The notes: a model not told the origin generated them from the letters alone. 31,149 bases of DNA from Guillardia theta CCMP2712 (GCF_000315625.1 NW_005434659.1:992012-1023160); one strand, 5' to 3'; numbered from the stretch's first letter, positions 21,447 to 30,034 are shown. Translations and numbers: made by a program.

Positions 21447-21719
21447 AAGTAGAGCGGTATATCTCCTCCATTACCATCAGAGATCTCATCGTTGAAAAGC
21501 TTGATAAAAAGCCATCATTGCACTAAGAATTATGAACTCAAATGAAACCATTCGTCTTCAACTTAGAACCAAGATCCAAATCTCTCGCCGCCGCAGAGGT
21601 ACAACCGGGGCCGGCGCTTGCTGGCATGCTCGCGCAGCTGCTGGGCAGATAGGTCGCAAGGGGCCGAGCCCGAAGACGTATGTTGCTGTCGCAGCAAGCA
21701 CAGGAGCTCTGCAGCAGCC
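21447..21719. other. spacer between the last unique gene and telomeric repeats
   Basis: 273 bp with no credible gene. It ends in a GC-rich, CAGCAG-containing stretch that passes directly into the first TTTAGGG tract. Confidence 0.5.
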
Positions 21720-21740
21720 TTAGGGTTTAGGGTTTAGGGT
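21720..21740 (+). repeat. interstitial telomeric tract 1 (TTTAGGG)3
   Basis: About three units of the plant/algal-type telomere repeat with the G-rich strand on +, so the chromosome end would lie to the right. It borders the short unit that starts at 21741. Confidence 0.95.
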
Positions 21741-22342
21741 GAAAGGATCGATCATGGAGAGGGAATGGCATGAGAATTTCAGGATGCTAAGGGTGGAAGA
21801 CACGGAATGGGATGGCATCAAGACAGCAGCAATCAAGCAACTGCTGGAGGCGCAACACACGCTATGGACGGCAAGAAGGGTAAGAGAGTCGATTTAGTCC
21901 GATGGGGGCAGGCGCGGCTCATGGGCAAGCCACCCATGGAGCACAAGAAGGGAGGAAAACAAGCCGGGCATCAAGGAAGCAGACGCGGCGCATGGTCATG
22001 GGCCGCATGAAGGGAAGAAGAGAAGGGCTAGCCAGCAGGAGAAGGGACAGCCTTGCCACAGTGGGCGACTCGCTGCATGTGGGGGGGGAAGGGGCAGGAA
22101 GGTGCAACGGCAGTTAGCGAAAACAAGAAGGGGGACCGGGATCGGAAATTGGAACGGGCCCGGAGGACATCGTTACTGAAAACAACTAGTACGGAAGCAA
22201 CCAGGCCTAAGGGGCCTATAGGAAAATGGGCCAACCCCCCCCCAAGGTTGGGAACCCCTTTAGACGGATCATTAGGCGAGAGATGAGCGAAGAGCAATAG
22301 TTCTTAGCTATCAAACTCTTGACTAAGAGTCTAATAAACTCA

Positions 22343-22372
<30 letters not shown>
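21741..22372 (+). mobile_element. short TAA-tailed unit, probably a 5'-truncated retroelement
   Basis: A 632-bp unit flanked on both sides by TTTAGGG. It opens in mid reading frame (the frame of the ATG at 21754 is also open back through the telomeric tract), contains a 47-codon frame, then about 450 bp of non-coding sequence. It ends in an ACTCTT-GACT-AAGAGT hairpin, TCTAATAAACTCA and a (TAA)n tail of about 10 units. A lost 5' end, a residual C-terminal coding piece, a 3' UTR and a simple-repeat tail form the usual picture of a truncated non-LTR element. Apart from the terminal motif and tail it is unrelated to the large units downstream. It could be a relic of the partner that supplied the enzyme, but that is inference. 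Confidence 0.5.
21754..21897 (+). pseudogene. residual C-terminal coding fragment, 47 codons
   Basis: Reads MEREWHENFRMLRVEDTEWD, continues through IKQLLEAQHTLWTARRV and stops at 21895-21897. It is amphipathic and basic at the end. The frame is open upstream into the telomeric repeat, so this may be the tail of a longer protein cut off at the junction. Too short to assign. Confidence 0.35.
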
Positions 22373-22373
<1 letters not shown>

Positions 22374-22410
22374 GGGTTTAGGGTTTAGGGTTTAGGGTTT
22401 AGGGTTTAGG
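22373..22410 (+). repeat. interstitial telomeric tract 2 (TTTAGGG)5-6
   Basis: Follows the (TAA)n tail of the short unit with a TAATAGGG junction and runs directly into AGGCGCCG, the 5' end of the first large unit. Perfect TTTAGGG units. Confidence 0.97.
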
Positions 22411-22432
22411 AGGCGCCGTTATTTTCGGCAGC

Positions 22433-22453
22433 ATGGCTCCTCGTCAGGTGTAG
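22433..22453 (+). other. six-codon upstream ORF in copy 1 leader
   Basis: ATG GCT CCT CGT CAG GTG TAG, about 70 bp before the main ATG and preserved in copy 2. Either it is a uORF, or CAG/GTGTAG is a splice donor that pairs with TTCAG at 22535, which would fuse MAPRQ to YDENV in frame. Confidence 0.4.
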
Positions 22454-22521
22454 GGGAAGCCGCCAGGGCGCCAAGGAAGCTGCAAGCAAGAGGTTTGTAT
22501 ACTTCAAATAGCTTTCTAAGT

Positions 22522-24670
22522 ATGGTTCTTCAGTATGATGAAAATGTTCGCAACCTGCTGTATCGGAGATCATGCCAATACACGCAGAGCGGACTTGTGG
22601 ATGCCTCTGTCCTCGAAGCTGATCTCGTCGAGAGGGTGAAGAGCTTCGCGAAGCGTTATCCGAACAGCAGGACAGCCCAGGCTTGCAAGCGGCTGTGGAG
22701 GGATGCACCCCCGACGCTATCATATCGCAGAAGCCATCCGCTCGACATGTCAGCAGGCACGACGTGAGCTTCTGCAAGAAGCGATGACTGGATGGAGTGA
22801 CGCATCCAGAGAGTGGTTCATGCAGCAGATTGAAGAAGCCAAGAAGGAGAAGGTCGAGACATACACCGCCTCAGCAGGCAACGAGGTGACTTCCTTCATC
22901 TCCATGACTCTCCTGGGCATCTCCTCGGTGTATGTCAACCATGAAGAAAAGCTGAAGAAGAAATTCGAAGAGATCGGACTGATCGTAGACTCAGTGCAAG
23001 AGAGTAAAGCAATCATGTGGAAGGCTCCGTATAGACCCGAGATAGCGAGTGCTGAGGAGATCCCGGTGACTGTTTCCTTCCTCCGCAATGCACAAGCGGA
23101 GAAGCTCTGGCAGGGAAGAGAGGACTTCGCGATCGATGGTCGCAAGTTCACAGCTGTACATGTGAGCATCGTGCACGATCGATCTTTCAAGATTCGAGCC
23201 AAGAGAGGACCCTGGGGCAAAGGGGGCAGCTTGGCAGAGCTGACCCACCTGCTAACCTTGGGCGGCATGACAACGGCTGAGATAGCTGCCGTCTATCGCT
23301 ATCAGCTGCTGCGCCAGTCCCTTGCAGCGGTCCAACTCCAGCCGCTGGCAGGCATGCTGGTCGCTGGGGCGCCAGGACAGCAAGTCCACAAAGGCTTAGG
23401 TCAGAAAGGCTTCATCGCTGTAGGGGCCAACGTCATCTGGAGACAGAGGGAGGTGGAGTGGATCGTCTCCTCGAGCTGCCCAGAGGCGAATGATACAGCA
23501 TTTCGAGCTTTCCGAGAGAGCGAAGCGATGGAGGGAGTACACCTGACTCTGTTCAGCGAGGACCCGAAGATCAGAGAGGCGCTCGCAGTCGAGTTGACAG
23601 CGGATCGCTTTGTGTCCAGAAATAAGTTGAAGAAGGCATCAAGGATGCAGAAGAAGGCAGGCGGCAAGGACGGCAAGGAGATCAAGATCATCATCAAGTC
23701 GACGGCGGCATCTGGTCGCTTCACGAGGAAGGAGATGGAGGGGCTGTGCAACGGCGGCAACACGTCCATCGCAAGAGTCAAGAGAGTCTTGTTGGAGATC
23801 GCTAACAGGCTCGAGATCAAAGTTGAAGGCATCGACATGGAGGAGGATTTGAACACCAAGTCCTGGAACGGGTCCAAGCTATGCATCCTCCTCGGCTCCA
23901 CGGAGGATGCTCGATGCATGATGAAGGAGCTGCCCTTCTATCTCGAAGGCGCAGCCACCAAGCTCGAAGCAGTCGGCTTCGACAAGGAGCCTGAGGCGGC
24001 TGGTCAGCGGGGCACCAGCGACGCAGCGCAGCGACAGGAAGAGAGCGAGGGAGAGTGGCTGGAGTTTACAGACCTGGAGAGGATCACAATGGAGGCAGCA
24101 TCTCCGTCAAGCCAAGAGGACATGCAGCTCGTCAGCGAGCTGTCAGCAGTCATCGAAGATGCAACTTCTTTCAACGAGGCAGGGACGAGCGAGCCGATCA
24201 AGCTGGTCCTGGACAAGGCCGTTGGCAACCTCCACGACACCTTCTACTCTCCGGGGAGCCTGGAGTTCATGTCGCTGGGAGAGTGGGCGAAGATGCCAGA
24301 GGAGCAGGGAGTTGGACGCAACGTTCTCAAGGAGAAGCTGGGGAAGTGGCTGCAGAGCAAGCGCTGGACTCGCGTGCAAGGAGAGAGCAAGAAGGCAAGG
24401 AGGGGCAGCGCGTTCTCGCCACGGGCAACGGCAGCTGCTGAGCTTGAGCAGGAGGCGGAGAGCGACGACATAGAGCGTCGATCTCTTAGCTTCCTGTTCA
24501 TAGCACTGAGTAAATTCGCAGAGATGCATGTGCTGGCCTGCTCGCTGAAGGTGGACAAGAAGGACCGACTGCGAGTGGAGATGAGGGAAGATGACGAAGA
24601 AGAGGAAGACATGGAGGAAGAGCAAGGCGAGGGCGAGGAAGAAGACAGGGCGAGCCCGTACCGAGCTTGA
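22522..24670 (+). pseudogene. frameshifted copy of the ~710-aa subtelomeric protein gene
   Basis: Begins at the conserved MVLQYDENV start (22522). Relative to copies 2 and 3 it carries two insertions, +2 near 22690 (gcaagCGgctg) and +5 near 22720-22726. The net +7 throws the frame from position 1 to position 2. The rest, from IAEAIRSTC to the stop at 24668-24670, is intact and almost identical to the other copies. A downstream ATG at 22760 (MT...) or a chance ATG at 22703 could start a shortened protein of about 630-655 aa. Either a recent pseudogene or an assembly error; the otherwise intact frame shows the break is young. Confidence 0.75.
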
Positions 24671-24690
24671 GCTGAGCTCAAGGTAAGGAG

Positions 24691-24832
24691 AGGTAGGAGG
24701 CGACCGAAGGCCAAGGTGAGGAGAGGCAACTCTCCTGACTGAGGCTGAGGAAGCTGAATGGAGGAGGAGTAGGTGGCGACCGAAGGCCAAGGTGAGGAGA
24801 GGCAACTCTCCTGACTGAGGCTGAGGAAGCCA
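24691..24832 (+). repeat. 76-bp 3' hairpin repeats, copy 1 (two units)
   Basis: Tandem 76-bp units just after the stop codon. Each holds AGGAGAG-GCAA-CTCTCCT, a perfect 7-bp stem with a GNRA-type tetraloop, at 24719-24736 and 24795-24812. Confidence 0.9.
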
Positions 24833-25019
24833 AGAGAAGACAGCAGAAGTAGAAAGTAGAAAGAGACCTCAGAAGCAGGGTTCGCATTGTAGGCCGTGTA
24901 CTCCCAGTGCTCGCGCGCCTCTTTAGACTAGGATCAAATTGCAAAAGCCCACAACGAGGCCGAGCAACATTCTAGCATTCTAATAAACTCACATAACTAG
25001 TTATAATAATAATAATATA

Positions 25020-25072
25020 CGGGTTTAGGGTTTAGGGTTTAGGGTTTAAGGGTTTAGGGTTTACGGTTTAGG
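25020..25072 (+). repeat. interstitial telomeric tract 3, degenerate
   Basis: About seven units, including a TTTAAGGG and a TTTACGG variant. The variants show this tract is older or less well maintained than tracts 2 and 5. Confidence 0.95.
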
Positions 25073-25156
25073 ACCGGGCCCGTTGACAGAGGCACCGGGC
25101 CCGTTGACAGAGGCACCGGGCCCGTTGACAGAGCACCGGGCCCGTTGAGAGAGGGT
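25073..25156 (+). repeat. 21-bp tandem array with GGGCCC core, four units
   Basis: Four copies of ACCGGGCCCGTTGACAGAGG(C), the third 20 bp long and the last altered to GAGAGAGG where it meets telomeric repeat. It lies between tracts 3 and 4. An ACGGGCCCGG stretch in the short unit (about 22155) shares the core. Confidence 0.92.
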
Positions 25157-25168
25157 TTAGGGTTTAGG
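25153..25168 (+). repeat. interstitial telomeric tract 4 (TTTAGGG)2
   Basis: Two units between the 21-bp array and the 5' end of copy 2. As at tract 2, the telomere sequence passes straight into AGGCGCCG, so the 5' junction is the same in both places. Confidence 0.93.
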
Positions 25169-25304
25169 AGGCGCCGTTATTTTCGGCAGGCGCCGTTATT
25201 TCCGGCAGGCGCCGTTATTTTCGGCAGGCGCCGTTATTTTCGGCAGGCGCCGTTATTTTCGGCAGGCGCCGTTATTTTCGGCAGGCGCCGTTATTTTCGG
25301 CAGC
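25169..25304 (+). repeat. 19-bp 5' tandem array, seven units (copy 2)
   Basis: Seven units of AGGCGCCGTTATTTTCGGC, one with TTCC for TTTC. The same motif occurs once at the start of copy 1 and about four times at copy 3. Variable number at the 5' terminus suggests promoter-like monomers or slippage during insertion. The array extends the reading frame upstream in copy 2, but that extension is not conserved and I do not count it as protein. Confidence 0.93.
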
Positions 25305-25325
25305 ATGGCTCCTCGTCAGGTGTAG
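25305..25325 (+). other. six-codon upstream ORF in copy 2 leader
   Basis: Same ATG-to-TAG peptide (MAPRQV) as in copy 1. The alternative is a splice donor at CAG/GTGTAG, with acceptor TTCAG at 25407. Confidence 0.4.
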
Positions 25326-25393
25326 GGGAAGCCGCCAGGGCGCCAAGGAAGCTGCAAGCGAGAGGTTTGTATACTTCAAATAGCTTTCTAAGT

Positions 25394-27523
25394 ATGGTTC
25401 TTCAGTATGATGAAAATGTTCGCAACCTGCTGTATCGGAGATCATGCCAATACACGCAGAGCGGACTTGTGGATGCCTCTGTCCTCGAAGCTGATCTCGT
25501 CGAGAGGGTGAAGAGCTTCGCGAAGCGTTATCCGAACAGCAGGACAGCCCAGGCTTGCAAGGCTGTGGAGGGATGCACCCCCGACGCTATCGCAGAAGCC
25601 ATCCGCTCGACATGTCAGCAGGCACGACGTGAGCTTCTGCAAGAAGCGATGACTGGATGGAGTGACGCATCCAGAGAGTGGTTCATGCAGCAGATTGAAG
25701 AAGCCAAGAAAGAGAAGGTCGAGACATACACCGCCTCAGCAGGCAACGAGGTGACTTCCTTCATCTCCATGACTCTCCTGGGCATCTCCTCGGTGTATGT
25801 CAACCATGAAGAAAAGCTGAAGAAGAAATTTGAAGAGATCGGACTGATCGTAGACTCAGTGCAAGAGAGTAAAGCAATCATGTGGAAGGCTCCGTATAGA
25901 CCCGAGATAGCGAGTGCTGATGAGATCCCGGTGACTGTTTCCTTCCTCCGCAATGCACAAGCGGAGAAGCTCTGGCAGGGAAGAGAGGACTTCGCGATCG
26001 ATGGTCGCAAGTTCACAGCTGTACATGTGAGCATCGTGCACGATCGATCTTTCAAGATTCGAGCCAAGAGAGGACCCTGGGGCAAAGGGGGCAGCTTGGC
26101 AGAGCTGACTCACCTGCTAACCTTGGGCGGCATGACAACGGCTGAGATAGCTGCCGTCTATCGCTATCAGCTGCTGCGCCAGTCCCTGGCAGCGGTACAG
26201 CTCCAGCCGCTGGCAGGCATGCTGGTCGCTGGGGCGCCAGGACAGCAAGTCCACAAAGGCTTAGGTCAGAAAGGCTTCATCGCTGTAGGGGCCAACGTCA
26301 TCTGGAGACAGAGGGAGGTGGAGTGGATCGTCTCCTCGAGCTGCCCAGAGGCGAATGATACAGCATTTCGAGCTTTCCGAGAGAGCGAAGCGATGGAGGG
26401 AGTACACCTGACTCTGTTCAGCGAGGACCCGAAGATCAGAGAGGCGCTCGCAGTCGAGTTGACAGCGGATCGCTTTGTGTCCAGAAATAAGTTGAAGAAG
26501 GCATCAAGACTGCAGAAGAAGGACGGCAAGGAGATCAAGATCATCATCAAGTCGACGGCGGCATCTGGTCGCTTCACGAGGAAGGAGATGGAGGGGCTGT
26601 GCAACGGCGGCAACACGTCTATCGCAAGAGTCAAGAGAGTCTTGTTGGAGATCGCTAACAGGCTCGAGATCAAAGTTGAAGGCATCGACATGGAGGAGGA
26701 TTTGAACACCAAGTCCTGGAACGGGTCCAAGCTATGCATCCTCCTCGGCTCCACGGAGGATGCTCGACGCATGATGAAGGAGCTGCCCTTCTATCTCGAA
26801 GGCGCAGCAACCAAGCTCGAAGCAGTCGGCTTCGACAAGGAGCCTGAGGCGGCTGGTCAGCGGGGCACCAGCGACGCAGCACAGCGACAGGAGGAGAGCG
26901 AGGGAGAGTGGCTGGAGTTTACAGACCTGGAGAGGATCACAATGGAGGCAGCATCTCCGTCAAGCCAAGAGGACATGCAGCTCGTCAGCGAGCTGTCAGC
27001 AGTCATCGAAGATGCAGCTTCTTTCAACGAGGCAGGGACGAGCGAGCCGATCAAGCTGGTCCTGGACAAGGCCGTTGGCAACCTCCACGACACCTTCTAC
27101 TCTCCGGGGAGCCTGGAGTTCATGTCGCTGGGAGAGTGGGCGAAGATGCCAGAGGAGCAGGGAGTTGGGCGCAACGTTCTCAAGGAGAAGCTGGGGAAGT
27201 GGCTGCAGAGCAAGCGCTGGACTCGCGTGCAAGGAGAGAGCAAGAAGGCAAGGAGGGGCAGCGCGTTCTCGCCACGGGCAACGGCAGCTGCTGAGCTTGA
27301 GCAGGAGGCGGAGAGCGACGACATAGAGCGTCGATCTCTTAGCTTCCTGTTCATAGCACTGAGTAAATTCGCAGAGATGCATGTGCTGGCCTGCTCGCTG
27401 AAGGTGGACAAGAAGGACCGACTGCGAGTGGAGATGAGGGAAGATGACGAAGAAGAGGAAGACATGGAGGAAGAGCAAGGCGAGGGCGAGGAAGAAGACG
27501 GGGCGAGCCCGTACCGAGCTTGA
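25394..27523 (+). CDS. ~710-aa subtelomeric protein, copy 2 (709 aa), possible ORF1-like RNA-binding protein
   Basis: An unrecognised protein. I start at the MVLQYDENV Met, conserved in all four copies; the open frame runs back to 25145 only because of the 19-bp array. Regions: a Cys/Arg-containing N-terminus, a helical segment (about 65-130), and two stretches with alternating strands and helices that could be divergent RRM-like folds (about 130-215 and 335-425; e.g. EIKIIIKST...KLCILLGSTEDARRMMKEL). An acidic, Ser/Glu-rich linker follows, a hydrophobic RRSLSFLFIALSKFAEMHVLA near the end, and an extreme acidic tail (EEEEDMEEEQGEGEEED). No reverse transcriptase, endonuclease, zinc knuckle or kinase motif is seen. 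Relative to copies 1 and 3 it lacks four codons (AGGK), an in-frame loss. Confidence 0.7.
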   Translation: MVLQYDENVRNLLYRRSCQYTQSGLVDASVLEADLVERVKSFAKRYPNSRTAQACKAVEGCTPDAIAEAIRSTCQQARRELLQEAMTGWSDASREWFMQQIEEAKKEKVETYTASAGNEVTSFISMTLLGISSVYVNHEEKLKKKFEEIGLIVDSVQESKAIMWKAPYRPEIASADEIPVTVSFLRNAQAEKLWQGREDFAIDGRKFTAVHVSIVHDRSFKIRAKRGPWGKGGSLAELTHLLTLGGMTTAEIAAVYRYQLLRQSLAAVQLQPLAGMLVAGAPGQQVHKGLGQKGFIAVGANVIWRQREVEWIVSSSCPEANDTAFRAFRESEAMEGVHLTLFSEDPKIREALAVELTADRFVSRNKLKKASRLQKKDGKEIKIIIKSTAASGRFTRKEMEGLCNGGNTSIARVKRVLLEIANRLEIKVEGIDMEEDLNTKSWNGSKLCILLGSTEDARRMMKELPFYLEGAATKLEAVGFDKEPEAAGQRGTSDAAQRQEESEGEWLEFTDLERITMEAASPSSQEDMQLVSELSAVIEDAASFNEAGTSEPIKLVLDKAVGNLHDTFYSPGSLEFMSLGEWAKMPEEQGVGRNVLKEKLGKWLQSKRWTRVQGESKKARRGSAFSPRATAAAELEQEAESDDIERRSLSFLFIALSKFAEMHVLACSLKVDKKDRLRVEMREDDEEEEDMEEEQGEGEEEDGASPYRA

Positions 27524-27546
27524 GCTGAGCTCAAGGTAAGGAGAGA

Positions 27547-27700
27547 AGGTAGGAGGCGACCGAAGGCCAAGGTGAGGAGAGGCAACTCTCCTGACTGAGG
27601 CTGAGGAAGCTGAATGGAGGAGGAGTAGGTGGCGACCGAAGGCCAAGGTGAGGAGAGGCAACTCTCCTGACTGAGGCTGAGGAAGCTGAATGGAGATAGA
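27547..27700 (+). repeat. 76-bp 3' hairpin repeats, copy 2 (two units plus partial)
   Basis: The AGGAGAG-GCAA-CTCTCCT hairpin occurs at 27575-27592 and 27651-27668. A third unit begins (CTGAATGGAGATAGAGTAG) but is cut at the junction with copy 3. Confidence 0.9.
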
Positions 27701-27778
27701 GTAGGCGTTATTTTCGGCAGGCGCCGTTATTTTCGGCAGGCGCCGTTATTTTCGGCAGGCGCCGTTATTTTCGGCAGC

Positions 27779-27799
27779 ATGGCTCCTTGCCAGGTGTAG
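27779..27799 (+). other. six-codon upstream ORF in copy 3 leader
   Basis: ATG GCT CCT TGC CAG GTG TAG. One residue differs (Arg to Cys) from copies 1 and 2; length, CAG/GTGTAG boundary and position are kept. Confidence 0.4.
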
Positions 27800-27867
27800 G
27801 GGAAGCCGCCAGGGCGCCAAGGAAGCTGCAAGCGAGAGGTTTGTATACTTCAAATAGCTTTCTAAGT

Positions 27868-30015
27868 ATGGTTCTTCAGTATGATGAAAATGTTCGCAAC
27901 CTGCTGTATCGGAGATCATGCCAATACACGCAGAGCGGACTTGTGGATGCCTCTGTCCTCGAAGCTGATCTCGTCGAGAGGGTGAAGAGCTTCGCGAAGC
28001 GTTATCCGAACAGCAGGACAGCCCAGGCTTGCAAGGCTGTGGAGGGATGCACCCCCGACGCTATCGCAGAAGCCATCCGCTCGACATGTCAGCAGGCACG
28101 ACGTGAGTTTCTGCAAGAAGCGATGACTGGATGGAGTGACGCATCCAGAGAGTGGTTTATGCAGCAGATTGAAGAAGCCAAGAAGGAGAAGGTCGAGACA
28201 TACACCGCCTCAGCAGGCAACGAGGTGACTTCCTTCATCTCCATGACTCTCCTGGGCATCTCCTCGGTGTATGTCAACCATGAAGAAAAGCTGAAGAAGA
28301 AATTCGAAGAGATCGGACTGATCGTAGACTCAGTGCAAGAGAGTAAAGCAATCATGTGGAAGGCTCCGTATAGACCCGAGATAGCGAGTGCTGAGGAGAT
28401 CCCGGTGACTGTTTCCTTCCTCCGCAATGCACAAGCGGAGAAGCTCTGGCAGGGAAGAGAGGACTTCGCGATCGATGGTCGCAAGTTCACAGCTGTACAT
28501 GTGAGCATCGTGCACGATCGATCTTTCAAGATTCGAGCCAAGAGAGGACCCTGGGGCAAAGGGGGCAGCTTGGCAGAGCTGACTCACCTGCTAACCTTGG
28601 GCGGCATGACAACGGCTGAGATAGCTGCCGTCTATCGCTATCAGCTGCTGCGCCAGTCCCTTGCAGCGGTCCAACTCCAGCCGCTGGCAGGCATGCTGGT
28701 CGCTGGGGCGCCAGGACAGCAAGTCCACAAAGGCTTAGGTCAGAAAGGCTTCATCGCTGTAGGGGCCAACGTCATCTGGAGACAGAGGGAGGTGGAGTGG
28801 ATCGTCTCCTCGAGCTGCCCAGAGGCGAATGATACAGCATTTCGAGCTTTCCGAGAGAGCGAAGCGATGGAGGGAGTACACCTGACTCTGTTCAGCGAGG
28901 ACCCGAAGATCAGAGAGGCGCTCGCAGTCGAGTTGACAGCTGATCGCTTTGTGTCCAGAAATAAGTTGAAGAAGGCATCAAGGATGCAGAAGAAGGCAGG
29001 CGGCAAGGACGGCAAGGAGATCAAGATCATCATCAAGTCGACGGCGGCATCTGGTCGCTTCACGAGGAAGGAGATGGAGGGGCTGTGCAACGGCGGCAAC
29101 ACGTCTATCGCAAGAGTCAAGAGAGTCTTGTTGGAGATCGCTAACAGGCTCGAGATCAACGTTGAAGGCATCGACATGGAGGAGGATTTGAACACCAAGT
29201 CCTGGAACGGGTCCAAGCTATGCATCCTCCTCGGCTCCACGGAGGATGCTCGACGCATGATGAAGGAGCTGCCCTTCTATCTCGAAGGCGCAGCCACCAA
29301 GCTCGAAGCAGTCGGCTTCGACAAGGAGCCTGACTCTGAGGCGGCTGGTCAGCGGGGCACCAGCGACGCAGCGCAGCGACAGGAGGAGAGCGAGGGAGAG
29401 TGGCTGGAGTTTACAGACCTGGAGAGGATCACAATGGAGGCAGCATCTCCGTCAAGCCAAGAGGACATGCAGCTCGTCAGCGAGCTGTCAGCAGTCATCG
29501 AAGATGCAGCTTCTTTGAACGAGGCAGGGACGAGCGAGCCGATCAAGCTGGTCCTGGACAAGGCCGTTGGCAACCTCCACGACACGTTCTACTCTCCGGG
29601 GAGCCTGGAGTTCATGGCGCTGGGAGAGTGGGCGAAGATGCCAGAGGAGCAGGGAGTGGGACGCAACGCGCTCAAGGAGAAGCTGGGGAAGTGGCTGCAG
29701 AGCAAGCGCTGGACTCGCGTGCAAGGAGAGAGCAAGAAGGCAAGGAGGGGCAGCGCGTTCTCGCCACGGGCAACGGCAGCTGCTGAGCTTGAGCAGGAGG
29801 CGGAGAGCGACGACATAGAGCGTCGATCTCTTAGCTTCCTGTTCATAGCACTGAGTAAATTCGCAGAGATGCATGTGCTGGCCTGCTCGCTGAAGGTGGA
29901 CAAGAAGGACCGACTGCGAGTGGAGATGAGGGAAGATGACGAAGAAGAGGAAGACATGGAGGAAGAGCAAGGCGAGGGCGAGGAAGAAGACGGGGCGAGC
30001 CCGTACCGAGCTTGA
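27868..30015 (+). CDS. ~710-aa subtelomeric protein, copy 3 (715 aa), possible ORF1-like RNA-binding protein
   Basis: Same protein as copy 2 with the same start, acidic tail and stop context. It has the AGGK tetrapeptide missing from copy 2 and two extra codons (EPDSEAAG against EPEAAG). Most base differences from copies 1 and 2 fall at third positions (for example CTG/CTT for Leu, CAG/CAA for Gln), and the length changes are multiples of three. That pattern suggests the protein was under selection while the copies diverged. In-frame GTG/ATG extension upstream to 27787 reads through the leader and is not supported. No neighbouring gene for a polymerase or integrase is visible. Confidence 0.72.
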   Translation: MVLQYDENVRNLLYRRSCQYTQSGLVDASVLEADLVERVKSFAKRYPNSRTAQACKAVEGCTPDAIAEAIRSTCQQARREFLQEAMTGWSDASREWFMQQIEEAKKEKVETYTASAGNEVTSFISMTLLGISSVYVNHEEKLKKKFEEIGLIVDSVQESKAIMWKAPYRPEIASAEEIPVTVSFLRNAQAEKLWQGREDFAIDGRKFTAVHVSIVHDRSFKIRAKRGPWGKGGSLAELTHLLTLGGMTTAEIAAVYRYQLLRQSLAAVQLQPLAGMLVAGAPGQQVHKGLGQKGFIAVGANVIWRQREVEWIVSSSCPEANDTAFRAFRESEAMEGVHLTLFSEDPKIREALAVELTADRFVSRNKLKKASRMQKKAGGKDGKEIKIIIKSTAASGRFTRKEMEGLCNGGNTSIARVKRVLLEIANRLEINVEGIDMEEDLNTKSWNGSKLCILLGSTEDARRMMKELPFYLEGAATKLEAVGFDKEPDSEAAGQRGTSDAAQRQEESEGEWLEFTDLERITMEAASPSSQEDMQLVSELSAVIEDAASLNEAGTSEPIKLVLDKAVGNLHDTFYSPGSLEFMALGEWAKMPEEQGVGRNALKEKLGKWLQSKRWTRVQGESKKARRGSAFSPRATAAAELEQEAESDDIERRSLSFLFIALSKFAEMHVLACSLKVDKKDRLRVEMREDDEEEEDMEEEQGEGEEEDGASPYRA

Positions 30016-30034
30016 GCTGAGCCCAAGGTAAGGA

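Larger units (their letters stand above)
22411..25019 (+). mobile_element. large subtelomeric unit, copy 1 (frameshifted)
   Basis: Layout: one copy of the 19-bp 5' motif (GCGCCGTTATTTTCGGCAG type), leader, the long reading frame (broken), two 76-bp hairpin repeats, about 160 bp of unique 3' sequence, TCTAATAAACTCA, and an imperfect (TAA)n tail interrupted by CTAGT. Telomeric repeat lies on both sides. The unit closely matches copies 2 and 3 over nearly its whole length. Confidence 0.6.
25169..27700 (+). mobile_element. large subtelomeric unit, copy 2 (3' end missing)
   Basis: Starts with seven 19-bp 5' repeats, then leader, an intact reading frame and two 76-bp hairpin repeats. It then stops abruptly at about 27700, within a third 76-bp unit, and the 19-bp array of copy 3 begins at once. 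The unique 3' segment, (TAA)n tail and telomeric tract seen after copies 1 and 3 are absent. Confidence 0.6.

Noticed and set aside
24860-24960. tRNA-like GGGTTCGCATTG box in the 3' region of the large units
   Set aside because: No upstream A box, acceptor stem or cloverleaf could be built around it.
25145-25393. 83-residue N-terminal extension of the copy 2 protein
   Set aside because: Encoded by the 19-bp array and leader, absent from copies 1, 3 and 4.
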